Shown here: positions 17,286 to 26,758 of the stretch, in pieces
Numbering within the stretch: position 1 is the stretch's first letter
How the letters are laid out: each line of letters begins with the position of its first letter
NCBI RefSeq assembly: GCF_001424645.1
Contig: NZ_LMQR01000001.1
Location: 1,608,149-1,672,148 of the forward strand
Origin: Frigoribacterium sp. Leaf415
GTDB taxonomy: Bacteria; Actinomycetota; Actinomycetes; Actinomycetales; Microbacteriaceae
Length of the DNA stretch: 64,000 bases
Direction of reading: 5' to 3'
Made by a program: the position numbers and the translations under genes
The notes under the pieces: model-generated
Told to the model about the DNA's origin: nothing
The model's database searches: none
What the model saw: only the letters and a program-made list of their open reading frames with translations

Positions 17286-17345
17286 CCGCCACGAACTGAA
17301 CACTCCGCCACGACATCTCGTGGCGGAGTGTTCACTTCGTGGCGG
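17286..17345. repeat. Long hairpin with 28-bp arms
   Basis: Arms at 17286-17313 and 17318-17345 match at 27 of 28 positions with a four-base loop (CATC). Each arm itself starts and ends with CCGCCACGA, giving an internal repeat. It follows the deaminase operon and precedes a second, terminator-like hairpin. Its length exceeds an ordinary terminator, and a REP-like or mobile palindromic element is possible. Confidence 0.8.
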
Positions 17346-17385
17346 CGTCGGCACCGTCGCCTCAGAACGAATGCCCCACACACGA

Positions 17386-17414
17386 CGAAGGCCCCTCTCG
17401 AGGAGGGGCCTTCG
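17386..17414. terminator. Bidirectional terminator between the deaminase operon and tRNA-Ala
   Basis: CGAAGGCCCCTC (17386-17397) and its reverse complement (17403-17414) enclose five bases, with ACAC/GTGT flanks extending the pairing. It separates the plus-strand operon from the minus-strand tRNA gene. Confidence 0.75.
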
Positions 17415-17436
17415 TGTGGTTCTCTCGAACCCGTTC

Positions 17437-17512
17437 TGGTGGATCTGAGGGGACTCGAACCCCTGACCCCCTGCATGCCATGCAGGTGCGCTACCAGCTG
17501 CGCCACAGACCC
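17437..17512 (-). tRNA. tRNA-Ala (anticodon GGC)
   Basis: Cloverleaf on the minus strand: acceptor GGGTCTG pairs with CAGATCC, the D arm has GCGCAGCTGGTAGCGC, the anticodon loop ATGGCAT sits on CCTGC/GCAGG, and the T arm is GGGGTTCGAGTCCCC. CCA is encoded. It reads the GCC codon. The region upstream (17563-17580) is unusually AT-rich and probably holds the promoter. Confidence 0.96.
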
Positions 17513-17632
17513 AGAACTGTTGCTCTTGTGAGGTTTTCACCCCGTCGGAAGCAACTCGTCTACATTACTACATTTTTCGAGGGCGCAAGTTCACCCCGAC
17601 TCGAGCCCTCATCGCGGGCCGCCGAGAAGACG

Positions 17633-17670
17633 CGACATGCCGCCCACCTCCAGAGGTGAGCGGCATGTCG
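17633..17670. repeat. Palindromic element, copy 1 (CGACATGCCG...CACCTC)
   Basis: Arms 17633-17650 and 17653-17670 pair with one mismatch around a two-base loop; the right side continues into TGACATCTCG. Nearly the same element, as a perfect palindrome, lies at 54681-54720. Its position downstream of rsfS fits a terminator role, but the sequence conservation between copies suggests a dispersed repeat family. Confidence 0.8.
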
Positions 17671-17713
17671 TGACATCTCGCCGACGCGGCGAACCAAAGG
17701 AGGCGCGGGCCGA

Positions 17714-18127
17714 CTAGGCCTCGGCCGGTGCGTCGGCTGCGACCTCGGCCGGTGCCGTGGCCGACTCGGTCAGCACGTCGAGAGGGATCGTCGGGCAGTC
17801 GCTCCAGAGGCGCTCGAGCGCGTAGTACTGACGGTCCTCGTCGTGGAAGACGTGCGCGACGACGTCACCGAAGTCGAGCAGGACCCAACGGCCCTCGGCA
17901 CGACCCTCGCGGCGGAGCGTCTTGACGCCGGCCTCGAGCATCTTGTCCTCGATCTCGCCGGCGATAGCGACCACGTTGCGTTCGCTGCGGCCCGTGGCGA
18001 GCAGGAACACGTCGGTCAGGGGCAGGGGGCCGGACACGTCGAGGGCGACGAGGTCGTCGGCCTGCTTGTCGTCGGCCGCGCGTGCGGCGATCTGCAGCAG
18101 CTCGATGGCACGAGGGGTGGCTGTCAC
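17714..18127 (-). CDS. rsfS: Ribosome silencing factor RsfS
   Basis: 137 residues. RsfS/Iojap proteins bind ribosomal protein L14 and keep the large subunit from joining the small one when nutrients are short. Conserved stretches are visible: ALDVSGPLPLTDVFLLATGRSERNVVAIAGEIED, WVLLDFGDVVAHVFHDEDRQYYALERLW. The C-terminal 25 residues are an extra Ala/Glu-rich tail. It is the last gene of the minus-strand nadD block. Confidence 0.95.
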   Translation of the reverse strand: MTATPRAIELLQIAARAADDKQADDLVALDVSGPLPLTDVFLLATGRSERNVVAIAGEIEDKMLEAGVKTLRREGRAEGRWVLLDFGDVVAHVFHDEDRQYYALERLWSDCPTIPLDVLTESATAPAEVAADAPAEA

Positions 18128-18189
18128 GTGTTCCTTAGGGGGTAGGTGGTGATGCGGGCCGACCGGGGTCGGTTCGGGTGGGTCGGACC

Positions 18190-19404
18190 TCAGCCCAGCA
18201 CCCCGGTGGCGAAGCCACCGATGATCAAGCCGATGATACCGAGGCCCAGGACGCCGCCCGAGATGCCGAGGATCAGCGGGAGGTGGTTGCCCTTGGGCTG
18301 CGACGCGGCCAGCACGACGGCGCGGGTGGACGTGTGCGTGCTGATGGCCCGGCTGGCGCGGACGGGCTCGGCGTCGCTCGACGCCTGCTCGGCGTCGCCC
18401 TGCTCGAGGATGCGGTCCATGTCGGAGTTGTCGATCCGCGCCTGCGAGCCGGTCGACGCCAGGCTGCGGGGCAGGTCGATCGAGCCCGTGATGATGATCT
18501 CGCCGGTCGCGTTGAGCGCACCGGTCACGTCGGCGACCTGAGCGTCGGTGAGGATCAAGGCGTTCTGCTGACCCGTGCTGGTGCCGAGCTGACGGCCCGG
18601 GACGGACTGCGCGTCGGGCTCGTCGGACTGGGTCGACCAGTGACCGGACGCCACGACGGGCGCGGCGTCGGACGGCTCGTCGCGCTGCTCGGGCGCCGAA
18701 GCGGCACCGGACGGGCGCGGCGTCGTCGACGCCACGGGGCGGGACGGGGCAGGAGGCGCGCTCGGCGAGCCCTGTCCGCCGCGGCCCTGCTCGTCGGACA
18801 ACGCGAACGGGAAGACGGTCGGCGTCGACGTCGGCGTGGGGGTCGAGGACACCGGAGGGACCGTGGGCGCCGCACCCGTGCGTCGGGGCCCGGGGGCGTC
18901 ACCCGACGAGTCGGCGTCATCATCCGACGCAGCGGACGGCACGGGCGCCGAGGCGGGGCGGACCGCTGCCGGAGCCGGGACGGCCGCGCCGGGCGCGGAG
19001 ACCGGTCGGTCGGCGGCGGGGGCGATCTCGTCGACCGTGTTGAGCGCGTCGGCCAGCGGACGACGGGGTTCGGGGGCCGGGGCCTGCAGGGGCACGGGAG
19101 AGGCGTCGCGGGACTGGCTGGCGTCGCGCAGGGCACGCATCTGTCGGCGGGTCAGGCCGGTGCCGGGGTCGACGACCGAACCGGGCGCGGGTGGCGGGAC
19201 CTCCCGCAGCGCGGCGGACGAGGGAACCGGCGTCGGCAGCGGCACGTCGCCCGTCGCGCCGGCGGCAGCGCGTGGGGCGGGCGTGGAGGTCGAAGCGGGC
19301 ACCACGGGCACGGCGCCGGTGATGGCCTGACCGCCCTCGCGGGCTCGCTCGAGGTCGCGGATCTGTCGCCGGGTGAGGGGCGGCTGACCGTCGGACGTGC
19401 TCAT
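18190..19404 (-). CDS. LTRRQ-motif membrane-anchored protein of unknown function
   Basis: 404 residues, starting at an ATG that overlaps the nadD stop (ATGA). Two short repeats, [15 protein letters not shown] near residue 10 and [14 protein letters not shown] near residue 90, are a hallmark of unassigned proteins in this bacterial family. The middle is a long disordered Pro/Ala/Ser/Thr linker. One glycine-rich membrane helix closes the C-terminus ([21 protein letters not shown]), so most of the chain probably lies on one side of the membrane with the tail anchored. No enzymatic motif is visible. Location between nadD and rsfS suggests a constitutive role, by inference only. Confidence 0.75.
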   Translation of the reverse strand: MSTSDGQPPLTRRQIRDLERAREGGQAITGAVPVVPASTSTPAPRAAAGATGDVPLPTPVPSSAALREVPPPAPGSVVDPGTGLTRRQMRALRDASQSRDASPVPLQAPAPEPRRPLADALNTVDEIAPAADRPVSAPGAAVPAPAAVRPASAPVPSAASDDDADSSGDAPGPRRTGAAPTVPPVSSTPTPTSTPTVFPFALSDEQGRGGQGSPSAPPAPSRPVASTTPRPSGAASAPEQRDEPSDAAPVVASGHWSTQSDEPDAQSVPGRQLGTSTGQQNALILTDAQVADVTGALNATGEIIITGSIDLPRSLASTGSQARIDNSDMDRILEQGDAEQASSDAEPVRASRAISTHTSTRAVVLAASQPKGNHLPLILGISGGVLGLGIIGLIIGGFATGVLG

Positions 19405-20027
19405 GAAACGCTCCGATACAGATGGTGCTTGGAGATGTACTGGACGACGCCGTCGGGGACCAAGTACCACACCGGAAAGTCTCGACCCACCCGGGCGCGG
19501 CAATCGGTCGACGAGATGGCCAGTGCGGGGACTTCGAGCAAGCTTACGTCGCTCTCGGGCAAACCGCTAACGCTGAGGTCGTGCCCCGGACGGGAGACGG
19601 CGACGAAGTGGGCGAGGTCCCAGAGCTCTTGGACGTCTTTCCAGTCGAGGATCTGGGCCACGGCGTCGGCGCCGGTGATGAAGAAGAGCTCGGCCGTCGG
19701 ACGCAGGCGACGGATGTCGCGCAGGGTGTCGATGGTGTAGGTCGGACCCTCGCGGTCGACGTCGACGCGGCTGACCGTGAAGGTCGGGTTGGACGCCGTG
19801 GCGATGACCGTCATGAGGTAGCGGTGCTCGGCCTCGCTGACCTCGGGCTTCATCCACGGTTGGCCGGTCGGCACGAAGACGACCTCGTCGAGGTGGAACG
19901 ACTGCGCGACCTCGCTGGCCGCGACCAGGTGCCCGTGGTGGATCGGGTCGAACGTGCCGCCCATGATGCCGACGCGGGGTCGCCTGACGCCCTCGCCGTC
20001 GGGCACGGTGGCGCCCGTCACGACCAT
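19401..20027 (-). CDS. nadD: Nicotinate-nucleotide adenylyltransferase
   Basis: 208 residues. It joins nicotinate mononucleotide with ATP to make deamido-NAD in NAD synthesis. The nucleotidyltransferase signature [10 protein letters not shown] is at residues 24-33, and ISSTDCRAR near the C-terminus is the second ATP-binding motif (usually ISSTxIR). The ATG at 20027 was chosen because the frame farther upstream runs into the preceding small gene and is not conserved. The 3' end overlaps the LTRRQ protein by four bases. Confidence 0.95.
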   Translation of the reverse strand: MVVTGATVPDGEGVRRPRVGIMGGTFDPIHHGHLVAASEVAQSFHLDEVVFVPTGQPWMKPEVSEAEHRYLMTVIATASNPTFTVSRVDVDREGPTYTIDTLRDIRRLRPTAELFFITGADAVAQILDWKDVQELWDLAHFVAVSRPGHDLSVSGLPESDVSLLEVPALAISSTDCRARVGRDFPVWYLVPDGVVQYISKHHLYRSVS

Positions 20028-20044
20028 CTCGGTGGCCTCGGCGG

Positions 20045-20266
20045 TCAGTGCTTCTCGGGGTGACCGAACTCGTCGATCGGACCGTCGTGGTGGTCGAGCT
20101 TGTTCGCCTTGCGCAGCGAACGGTTGGCGACGTCGCGGTAGCTGAAGACCACGTAGCCGAGGACGAGGAACGCGATGGCGAAGACGCCGGCGATGACCGG
20201 GGCCGGGGCGATCAGCGGTGCGAGTTCTTCGTGGGCTTCGGCGAGCAGCAGCGAGGCGTCGAGCAT
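20045..20266 (-). CDS. Small single-pass membrane protein, 73 residues
   Basis: One membrane helix ([26 protein letters not shown]) is followed by a charged tail ending [15 protein letters not shown]. It lies between proA and nadD with gaps of 38 and 17 bases, so it is almost surely in the same transcript. Short proteins of this kind are common at this place in actinobacteria; function unknown. Confidence 0.8.
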   Translation of the reverse strand: MLDASLLLAEAHEELAPLIAPAPVIAGVFAIAFLVLGYVVFSYRDVANRSLRKANKLDHHDGPIDEFGHPEKH

Positions 20267-20304
20267 GGGTTCTCCCGTTCAGGCGGTGACGATCGTCGGA
20301 CAGT

Positions 20305-21573
20305 CTACCCGCGCACCTGGCCCTGGCCCCGCACGACCCATTTGGTGCTCGTGAGTTCGGCGAGCCCCATCGGTCCACGGGCGTGGAGCTTCTGAGTCGA
20401 GATGCCGACCTCGGCCCCGAAGCCGAACTCGCCGCCGTCGGTGAAGCGGGTCGAGGCGTTGACCATGACGACCGCGCTGTCGACCTCGGCGAGGAACCGC
20501 TCGGCGGTCGCCAGGTCGTTGGTCACGATCGACTCGGTGTGGTGGGTCGACCATCGGGCGATGTGGGCCATGGCCTCGTCGACGTCGGCCACGACCCGGA
20601 CCGCGAGGTCGAGCCCCATGTACTCCGTCGCCCAGTCGTCGTCGGTGGCCGGCACGCCGTCCGGGAACACCTCGAGCGTGCGCCGGTCGCCGTGGATCGT
20701 CACCCCGGAGGCGCGCAGGGCACCCAGCACCGGTCGCAGCAGGCGGTCCGCCGCGTCGCGGTGGACGAGCAGCGTCTCGAGGGCGTTGCACACGCTCGGC
20801 CGCTGCACCTTGGCGTTCTGCACGATGTCGACGGCCCAGCCCTCGTCGGCGCTGGCGTCGAGGAAGACGTGAACGACCCCGGCTCCGGTCTCGATGACCG
20901 GCACCGTCGACTCGCGGACGACGGTGTCGATCAATTCGGCGCTGCCCCGTGGGATCAGCACGTCGACCAGCCCTCGGGCCCGCATCAGCTCACCGGCCCC
21001 GTCGCGGCCGAACTCGTCGATGGTGACGACGGCGTCGGCGGGCAGTCCCACCTCGGCCAGCGCCTCGCGCATGACCTCGACCAGCACGCGGTTGGACTGC
21101 TGCGCCGCGCTGCCGCCGCGCAGGACGGCCGCGTTGCCGCTCTTCAGGGCGAGCGCCGCGATGTCCACCGTCACGTTGGGCCGGGCCTCGTAGATCGCAC
21201 CCACCACACCGAACGGCACGCGGACCTGGTCGAGGCGCAGCCCGTTCGGCAGCACCTTGCCCCGCACCGACTCGCCGACCGGGTCGACGAGCGAGGCCAC
21301 CAGCTCGGTGGCCGACGCGAGCCCGGCCAGTCGACCGGAGTCGAGTCGCAGGCGGTCCTGGAGTGACGCACCGACGCCGTTCTCGCGCGCGTTCGCCAGA
21401 TCGAGCTCGTTGGCCGCGACGATGCGGTCGACGTTCGCGACCAGGGCGGCGGCGACGGCCCGCAACCCCGCGTCCTTGCGGTCGGCCGTCGCGGTGGCGA
21501 GCACGCGCGAGGCGGCCTTGGCGGCGGTCAGCTTGTCGGTGAGCGACGGGGCCGGGGCATCGATGAGCGACAT
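20305..21573 (-). CDS. proA: Gamma-glutamyl phosphate reductase
   Basis: 422 residues, usual length. It reduces gamma-glutamyl phosphate with NADPH to the semialdehyde in proline synthesis. Family landmarks: [34 protein letters not shown], and the catalytic cysteine in [10 protein letters not shown], then [22 protein letters not shown] -10-like TAGGCT lies six bases before the ATG, so a leaderless transcript of its own is likely in addition to read-through from proB, 107 bases upstream. Confidence 0.97.
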   Translation of the reverse strand: MSLIDAPAPSLTDKLTAAKAASRVLATATADRKDAGLRAVAAALVANVDRIVAANELDLANARENGVGASLQDRLRLDSGRLAGLASATELVASLVDPVGESVRGKVLPNGLRLDQVRVPFGVVGAIYEARPNVTVDIAALALKSGNAAVLRGGSAAQQSNRVLVEVMREALAEVGLPADAVVTIDEFGRDGAGELMRARGLVDVLIPRGSAELIDTVVRESTVPVIETGAGVVHVFLDASADEGWAVDIVQNAKVQRPSVCNALETLLVHRDAADRLLRPVLGALRASGVTIHGDRRTLEVFPDGVPATDDDWATEYMGLDLAVRVVADVDEAMAHIARWSTHHTESIVTNDLATAERFLAEVDSAVVMVNASTRFTDGGEFGFGAEVGISTQKLHARGPMGLAELTSTKWVVRGQGQVRG

Positions 21574-21579
21574 GCACGA

Positions 21580-21585
21580 AGCCTA
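21580..21585 (-). promoter_or_regulatory. Candidate -10 element of a leaderless proA mRNA
   Basis: TAGGCT on the minus strand ends six bases before the ATG at 21573, the usual spacing between -10 and the first transcribed base. No ribosome-binding sequence is seen. Confidence 0.5.
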
Positions 21586-21679
21586 TGCGCCGCTCCCCCC
21601 GTCCCGCGAGACCGCCGACGATCGCCGCCGGTCGCCCCGGTCGCCGCCGCTCGCCCCGACGACACCCGGGAGGCGCGGG

Positions 21680-22525
21680 TCAGGCCGGTCGCTCGCCCGC
21701 GGACCCGGCGTCCCCCGCCGCAGGTCCCGACCCCGCGGCTCCCGCCGCCTCGAAGAAGGTGCCGACCTGCTCGCCCGCGAGGGCCCGGGCGACGTTGCCG
21801 GTGCTCGTCACGAGGACGGGTGTGCCGGCCTCGGCCGCGAACCGGGCGGCCGCGACCTTCGTGCCCGCGCCTCCGGTCCCGACGCCGGCCGCGCCGGCCT
21901 CGCCGAAGGTGACCCCGGCGAGCTCGTCCCCGAAGGGCACGTCGACGAGGGCGACGGCGCCGGGTTCGTGCGGCGGCCGGGTGTACAGGGCGTCGACGTC
22001 GCTGAGCAGCACGAGCGCGTCGGCACCGATCAGCTGCGACACCAGCGCCGCGAGCCGGTCGTTGTCGCCGAAGCGGATCTCGTGGGTGGCGACGGTGTCG
22101 TTCTCGTTGACGATCGGCAGGATGCGCAGTTCGAGCAGGCGCTCCATGGCGCGCTGGGCGTTGCTGCGGTGCGTCGGGTTCTGCATGTCGCCGGCGGTCA
22201 ACAGCACCTGCCCGGCCACGATGCCGTAGCGGCGCAGACTTTGCTGGTACCGGTAGATGAGGACGTTCTGCCCGACGGCGGCGGCCGCCTGCTGGGTCGC
22301 GAGGTCGGTCGGCCGGGAGTCGACCCGCAGGTGCGGCAGGCCCGTGGCGATGGCCCCGGACGAGACGAGCACGACCTGGGCACCTCGACCGTACGTCGCG
22401 GCGAGGGCGTCGACCAGCGGCTCGATCTGGCCCGCGTTCTCACCACTGATCGACGACGAGCCGACCTTGACCACGATGCGACGGGCCGTACCGAGGCCGG
22501 CGCGGTCGACGACGCCCCCGGTCAC
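21680..22525 (-). CDS. proB: Glutamate 5-kinase, short form without PUA domain
   Basis: 281 residues. It phosphorylates glutamate as the first step of proline synthesis. The amino-acid-kinase fold shows [33 protein letters not shown] and [12 protein letters not shown]. The chain ends after the kinase domain with an Ala/Gly tail and has no C-terminal PUA domain, unlike many homologues. The GTG start overlaps the obg stop (GTGA), deciding the start and coupling the two. Confidence 0.94.
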   Translation of the reverse strand: MTGGVVDRAGLGTARRIVVKVGSSSISGENAGQIEPLVDALAATYGRGAQVVLVSSGAIATGLPHLRVDSRPTDLATQQAAAAVGQNVLIYRYQQSLRRYGIVAGQVLLTAGDMQNPTHRSNAQRAMERLLELRILPIVNENDTVATHEIRFGDNDRLAALVSQLIGADALVLLSDVDALYTRPPHEPGAVALVDVPFGDELAGVTFGEAGAAGVGTGGAGTKVAAARFAAEAGTPVLVTSTGNVARALAGEQVGTFFEAAGAAGSGPAAGDAGSAGERPA

Positions 22526-24072
22526 GCCCGCTCGTCGCCTTCGACGTCGTCGCCCTCTTTCACCAGGAACCCCTCGTCGTCGGTCCACAGGCCGGCAGCG
22601 CGCTCGCGCTGCAGCTCGGCGCGGGCCTCGGCCTTGGCGTCCATGCGCTCGAAATACTCCTCACGACGCTGGTTGCGGGTCGGGCGGTCGTTCTGGATCA
22701 GGCGCGGGTCGGTGCCACGGGCGCTCGTCATCAGCTCGGCCGTCGAGGTGAGGGTGGGCTCCCAGTCGAAGACGATGCCGCCCTCGGGGCCGATGACGAC
22801 CGTCGAACCGGCCTGCGCGCCGGCCTTGAACAGGGCGTCCTCGACGCCGATGGCGTTGAGCCGGTCGGCGAGGTACCCCACGGCCTCTTCGTTGTTGAAG
22901 TCGGTCTGCACGACCCAGCGCTCGGGCTTCTGGCCCAGGATGCGGTACACGTTGCCGTAGGTGCCGCCCTCGACCCTGATGACGAAGGGCTTCTCGTTGA
23001 CGGCGCGGGGGCGCATGACGATGCGAGGAGGCGCGGGGCGCGCCGCGATCTCGGCCCGGCTGGTCTCGACGACCTCGGCCAGGGCGAAGGACAGGTTGCG
23101 CAGGCCCTCGTGGCTCACGGCGGAGATCTCGAAGACCCGGTAGCCGCGGACCTCGAGCTCGGGCGTGACGAAGTCGGCCAGCTCGCGACCGTCGGGCACG
23201 TCGACCTTGTTGAGCGCGATCAGCTGCGGGCGGTCGAGCAGCGGCTTCTGACCGTCGGGGACGGGATAGGCCTCGAGTTCGCGCAGGATGACGTCGAGGT
23301 CGGTCAGCGGGTCGCGGCCCGGGTCGAGGGTCGCGCAGTCGAGGACGTGCAGCAGCGCCGAGCAGCGCTCGACGTGGCGCAGGAACTCGAGCCCGAGCCC
23401 CTTGCCCTCGCTGGCACCCTCGATCAGCCCGGGGACGTCGGCGACCGTGTAGCGCGTGTCACCCGACTCGACGACGCCGAGGTTGGGGTGCAGCGTCGTG
23501 AAGGGGTAGTCGGCGATCTTCGGCTTCGCGGCCGACAGGGCGGCGACGAGGCTCGACTTGCCGGCCGACGGGTAGCCCACCAGGGCGATGTCGGCGACGA
23601 CCTTCAGTTCGAGAAGCACGTCCCCGGCCCAGCCGGGGGTGCCCAGCAGGGCGAAGCCGGGGGCCTTGCGCTTGGTCGACGAGAGGGCCGCGTTGCCCAG
23701 CCCGCCGATGCCGCCCTCGGCGGCGACGTAGCGCATGCCGGGCTCGACCATGTCGATCAGCTCGGTGCCGTCGGCGGACTTGACGACCGTGCCCACGGGG
23801 ACGACGAGCTCGAGGGTCTCGCCGTTCGTGCCGGCACGGTGGTCTCCCATGCCGAAGCCGCCGTTGTCACTGGACCGGTGCGGGGCACGGTGGAACCCGA
23901 GCAGCGTCGTGACGCCGCTGTCGCTGACGATGACGACGTCGCCGCCGTGACCGCCGTTGCCCCCGTCGGGGCCGGCCAGCGGCTTGAACTTCTCGCGCTT
24001 GACGGACACGCAGCCGTTGCCGCCGTTGCCGGCGCGGAGGTGGAGGGTCACTTGGTCGACGAATGTGGCCAT
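22522..24072 (-). CDS. obg: GTPase Obg (CgtA)
   Basis: 516 residues. A ribosome-assembly and stress GTPase. The glycine-rich Obg fold fills residues 1-158 ([30 protein letters not shown]), the G domain follows with GYPSAGKSS (G1), [12 protein letters not shown] (G3) and NKVD (G4), and an OCT domain ends the chain. It lies downstream of rplU-rpmA, separated from rpmA by a strong hairpin, and is coupled to proB. Confidence 0.97.
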   Translation of the reverse strand: MATFVDQVTLHLRAGNGGNGCVSVKREKFKPLAGPDGGNGGHGGDVVIVSDSGVTTLLGFHRAPHRSSDNGGFGMGDHRAGTNGETLELVVPVGTVVKSADGTELIDMVEPGMRYVAAEGGIGGLGNAALSSTKRKAPGFALLGTPGWAGDVLLELKVVADIALVGYPSAGKSSLVAALSAAKPKIADYPFTTLHPNLGVVESGDTRYTVADVPGLIEGASEGKGLGLEFLRHVERCSALLHVLDCATLDPGRDPLTDLDVILRELEAYPVPDGQKPLLDRPQLIALNKVDVPDGRELADFVTPELEVRGYRVFEISAVSHEGLRNLSFALAEVVETSRAEIAARPAPPRIVMRPRAVNEKPFVIRVEGGTYGNVYRILGQKPERWVVQTDFNNEEAVGYLADRLNAIGVEDALFKAGAQAGSTVVIGPEGGIVFDWEPTLTSTAELMTSARGTDPRLIQNDRPTRNQRREEYFERMDAKAEARAELQRERAAGLWTDDEGFLVKEGDDVEGDERA

Positions 24073-24127
24073 GAGGTGCTTGATCTCTTTGTCTGTGCGT
24101 GCCGGTGCGAGCTGCCCGGGTCAAACA

Positions 24128-24160
24128 CGTCTGGGGCGAGCAGGATGCTCGCCCCAGACG
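24128..24160 (-). terminator. Terminator after rplU-rpmA
   Basis: A perfect 15-bp stem (24128-24142 with 24146-24160) closes on a three-base loop; GTGTTTGA follows on the minus strand. It would limit read-through from the ribosomal protein genes into obg. Confidence 0.8.
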
Positions 24161-24216
24161 GTGCGACCCGCGAGGGGCCGCCGATGCGGGTCGTGTGTCG
24201 ACGCCGCGTGGTCGTG

Positions 24217-24483
24217 CTAGACCGTCGCCGTCGTGGAGGCGACGATGTTGACGACCTTGCGGCCGCCCTTGGCGCCGAACTCGACCGAGCCGGGGGCGAG
24301 GGCGAAGAGGGTGTCGTCGCCGCCGCGGCCGACGTTCACGCCGGGGTGGAAGTGGGTGCCGCGCTGACGGACGATGATCTCGCCGGCCAGGACGACCTGG
24401 CCGCCGAAGCGCTTCACGCCGAGGCGCTGCGCGTTCGAGTCACGACCGTTGCGGGTGGACGATGCGCCCTTTTTGTGTGCCAT
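24217..24483 (-). CDS. rpmA: Large ribosomal subunit protein bL27
   Basis: 88 residues, full length. The start [20 protein letters not shown] is the invariant N-terminal tail of L27 that reaches toward the peptidyl-transferase centre, followed by [10 protein letters not shown] and [13 protein letters not shown]. It is the second gene of the rplU-rpmA operon with an 18-base gap. Confidence 0.98.
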   Translation of the reverse strand: MAHKKGASSTRNGRDSNAQRLGVKRFGGQVVLAGEIIVRQRGTHFHPGVNVGRGGDDTLFALAPGSVEFGAKGGRKVVNIVASTTATV

Positions 24484-24501
24484 GTGTTCTCAGCCCCTGG
24501 T

Positions 24502-24810
24502 TCAGTTGATCGAGGTGATCTTGACGCGGGTCAGGTCGGCACGGAAGCCCATGCGACGCTTGTAACCGGTCTTGTTCTTGTAGTTCTGGATGACGATCTT
24601 CGGGCCGCGCAGGTCGTTCAGCACCTCGGCGGTCACGGTGATCTTCGCCAGGTCGTCGGCGGCCGAGGTGACCGTGTCACCGTCGACGTGGAGGACGGCG
24701 GGAAGGGTGATGGCGTCGCCCTCGGCGGCCTTGAGGCGATCGAGGGTGACGATCGTGCCGACCTCGACCTTCTCCTGCCGACCACCGGCGCGCACGACTG
24801 CGTAGACCAT
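24502..24810 (-). CDS. rplU: Large ribosomal subunit protein bL21
   Basis: 102 residues, usual length. [18 protein letters not shown] is the conserved start and [21 protein letters not shown] the RNA-binding end of L21. It opens the operon with rpmA. A well-formed promoter lies about 70 bases upstream, leaving a short structured leader in which L21-type autogenous control could act, though I see no specific leader fold. Confidence 0.98.
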   Translation of the reverse strand: MVYAVVRAGGRQEKVEVGTIVTLDRLKAAEGDAITLPAVLHVDGDTVTSAADDLAKITVTAEVLNDLRGPKIVIQNYKNKTGYKRRMGFRADLTRVKITSIN

Positions 24811-24877
24811 GACTGTTCCTTAAGAGTTGGGGGTGTCCGGCACGACACGGCCTCGAGCCAGCGCGCACCAACCGCCC

Positions 24878-24906
24878 ATCGTACAGGGGGCCGCTGGGGC
24901 CGTCAA
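24878..24906 (-). promoter_or_regulatory. Sigma-70-type promoter of rplU-rpmA
   Basis: Minus strand: -35 TTGACG (24906-24901), 17-base spacer, -10 TACGAT (24883-24878). It is close to consensus in both boxes and spacing, and the best promoter match I found in the window. Transcription would start near 24871. Confidence 0.75.
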
Positions 24907-24974
24907 CGCGTCCACCGGCCGGCCCCGCGCCTCCTCCGCTCGGGGACTCGCGCGCCCGTCGGCGGGCCGACGAC

Positions 24975-24980
24975 TAGCAT
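24975..24980 (+). promoter_or_regulatory. -10 element of a leaderless mRNA
   Basis: TAGCAT ends seven bases before the GTG at 24988, with no ribosome-binding sequence between. It is divergent from the rplU promoter. Confidence 0.55.
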
Positions 24981-24987
24981 CCAGGGC

Positions 24988-25263
24988 GTGATCCTGATCG
25001 ACGAGGCCGTGTGGCCGGCCCACGACACCCTGTGGGCACACCTGGTGAGCGACGACTCGTACGACGAGTTGCACGCCTTCGCCGCGCGTCACGGCATCCC
25101 CCGCCGCGGCTTCGACCACGACCACTACGACGTGCCCGAGTCACGACGGGCCGACTTGATCGCCGGGGGCGCCGTCGCCGTGACGGGCCTCGACCTGGCC
25201 CGCCGTCTCGAGCGCAGCGGACTACGGGTGTCCCAGCGGGTCAAACGCGGTCTCACGGCCTGA
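24988..25263 (+). CDS. DUF4031 family protein
   Basis: 91 residues with a GTG start (VILIDEAVWPAHDTLWAHLVSDDS). The pattern, with DELHAFAARHGIPRRGFDHDHYDVPESR, is typical of the small DUF4031 family found in many actinobacteria. The His and Asp residues around FDHDHYD could bind metal, which is inference. Function unknown. The start is fixed by the TAGCAT element seven bases upstream. Confidence 0.85.
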   Translation: MILIDEAVWPAHDTLWAHLVSDDSYDELHAFAARHGIPRRGFDHDHYDVPESRRADLIAGGAVAVTGLDLARRLERSGLRVSQRVKRGLTA

Positions 25264-25297
25264 GCCCCCGTCCACCGGATGACCCCGCCCAGCGCGG

Positions 25298-26758
25298 TCA
25301 CCAGGTCGTGTCGAAGCCCTCGTAGCTGGCCACGACCGCACCCGAGGCGATGTCGACGATGGTGGTCGTGACCCCGTCGGCCACGGGGTCGATCGTGTAC
25401 GAGTAGTCCGTCGGCGTCGTCGCGTCCCCGACCGACTGGACCGCCAGGTACTGCCCGTTCGGCGAGACGTCGAAGCCCTCGATCACACCCGTCGCGCTCG
25501 GGGGCTGCCAGAGCGTCCGCGACGTGGTGCCGTCGTCGGCGACCACGAGCGTGCGGTACGTGAGCCCGTCGTCGGACGGCACCGACACCTGCTGCACGAC
25601 GTGGTCGGAGTCGAGGGCCACGAGGGGTCCGGCGAACGGGAGGACCCCGTCGACCGGTGCGGGCGCGCGGGGGCGCTCGTCCCCCGTGGCGAGGTCGACG
25701 ACCATGGACGCGATGGCCGACGCCGCGATCAGGGTGGTGCCGTCGAGCGAGACGCCCTGCAACAGCGAGTACGTGCCGACCGGGCGGACCGGGTCGACTC
25801 CCGAGAGGTCGATGACGCTCACCGAGTCGTCGACGGCCTGGACGACGACGACGTCCTCACCCGGCACGAAGGCCCAGCCGGCCGGTTCGACGGGCTGCCC
25901 GGAGAGTCCGAGGACCGGGGCCACCGCCCGCTGCCCCTGCAAGGGCAGCGTGTAGAGCGTCTCGACGTCCGAGCCCGTGGGACGGAACGAGAACGCCAGC
26001 GTCGTGGTGGCTCGGTCGGCCGCGAAGCGCGTGATCAGGCCCGGCTGGTCGGGCACGGGGAGGGTCTCGACGGCGGCCCCGTCGAGCGACACGAGGCTGA
26101 GGCTGCTCTGCGTCCCGTCGTCCGTGACGACCGCGACCGCCGAGTCGAACACCTCATAGGCCTGGATGCGCGGCGCCGACCAGACGGTCGTGCGATCGGA
26201 GCCCCGCAGCCCGGCTCGTTCGATGTGGTCGTCGGCCCCGCCGGTGCCCCGCACGAGCCGGTACAGCGTCGCCGGGGGCGTGCTGAACCGCGCCTCCAGG
26301 GTCGAGGTCTGTCGTTGGTAGACGCTCGAGACGCCGCCGATGCGGACGTGGTAGTCGGTGTCGTAGGCGAGCCGGACGGTGAAGGTCACCGCGACCACGT
26401 CGCCCGAGGTCTGCACCGTGAACGCGGCCGCGGGCGTCACGACCACCTGCGAAGCGTCGACGTGGGCGAGCGCCTGGTTGGCGAACACCCGCAGCTGTTG
26501 GCCGGGACGTTCGACCACGGCCGTCGTGTCGACCTGCGTCTCGCCCGCCTTCGGACCCTGGAAGTAGGTCAGCCCGACGAAGGCGGCGCAGACGACCGCG
26601 AGCACGGTGACGACGGCGATCCACCGCGTGCGCCAGCGGGCGCCGGCCTCACGGGCGTCCTGCTCGGTGAGGAACACGGGGTCGGAGGCGAACGGGTCGG
26701 GCGTGGCCCCTCCCGTCGTGCCCCGGCCCCGCCCGCCCTCAGTAGAGGTACGGGTCAC
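25298..26758 (-). CDS. Membrane-anchored beta-propeller-like protein of unknown function
   Basis: About 486 residues. After a polar N-terminus one membrane helix (WIAVVTVLAVVCAAFVGLTYF) leads to a large extracytoplasmic part made of repeated beta-strand blocks of the kind seen in WD40/YVTN-type propellers (LPLQGQRAVAPVLGL, VSVIDLSGVDPVRPVGTYSLLQGVSL, FDVSPNGQYLAVQSV). It lacks cysteines and enzymatic motifs in that part. The GTG start at 26758 is a choice: it overlaps the preceding gene by 20 bases, and a later GTG is also possible. It is last in a run of minus-strand membrane genes. Confidence 0.65.
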   Translation of the reverse strand: MTRTSTEGGRGRGTTGGATPDPFASDPVFLTEQDAREAGARWRTRWIAVVTVLAVVCAAFVGLTYFQGPKAGETQVDTTAVVERPGQQLRVFANQALAHVDASQVVVTPAAAFTVQTSGDVVAVTFTVRLAYDTDYHVRIGGVSSVYQRQTSTLEARFSTPPATLYRLVRGTGGADDHIERAGLRGSDRTTVWSAPRIQAYEVFDSAVAVVTDDGTQSSLSLVSLDGAAVETLPVPDQPGLITRFAADRATTTLAFSFRPTGSDVETLYTLPLQGQRAVAPVLGLSGQPVEPAGWAFVPGEDVVVVQAVDDSVSVIDLSGVDPVRPVGTYSLLQGVSLDGTTLIAASAIASMVVDLATGDERPRAPAPVDGVLPFAGPLVALDSDHVVQQVSVPSDDGLTYRTLVVADDGTTSRTLWQPPSATGVIEGFDVSPNGQYLAVQSVGDATTPTDYSYTIDPVADGVTTTIVDIASGAVVASYEGFDTTW

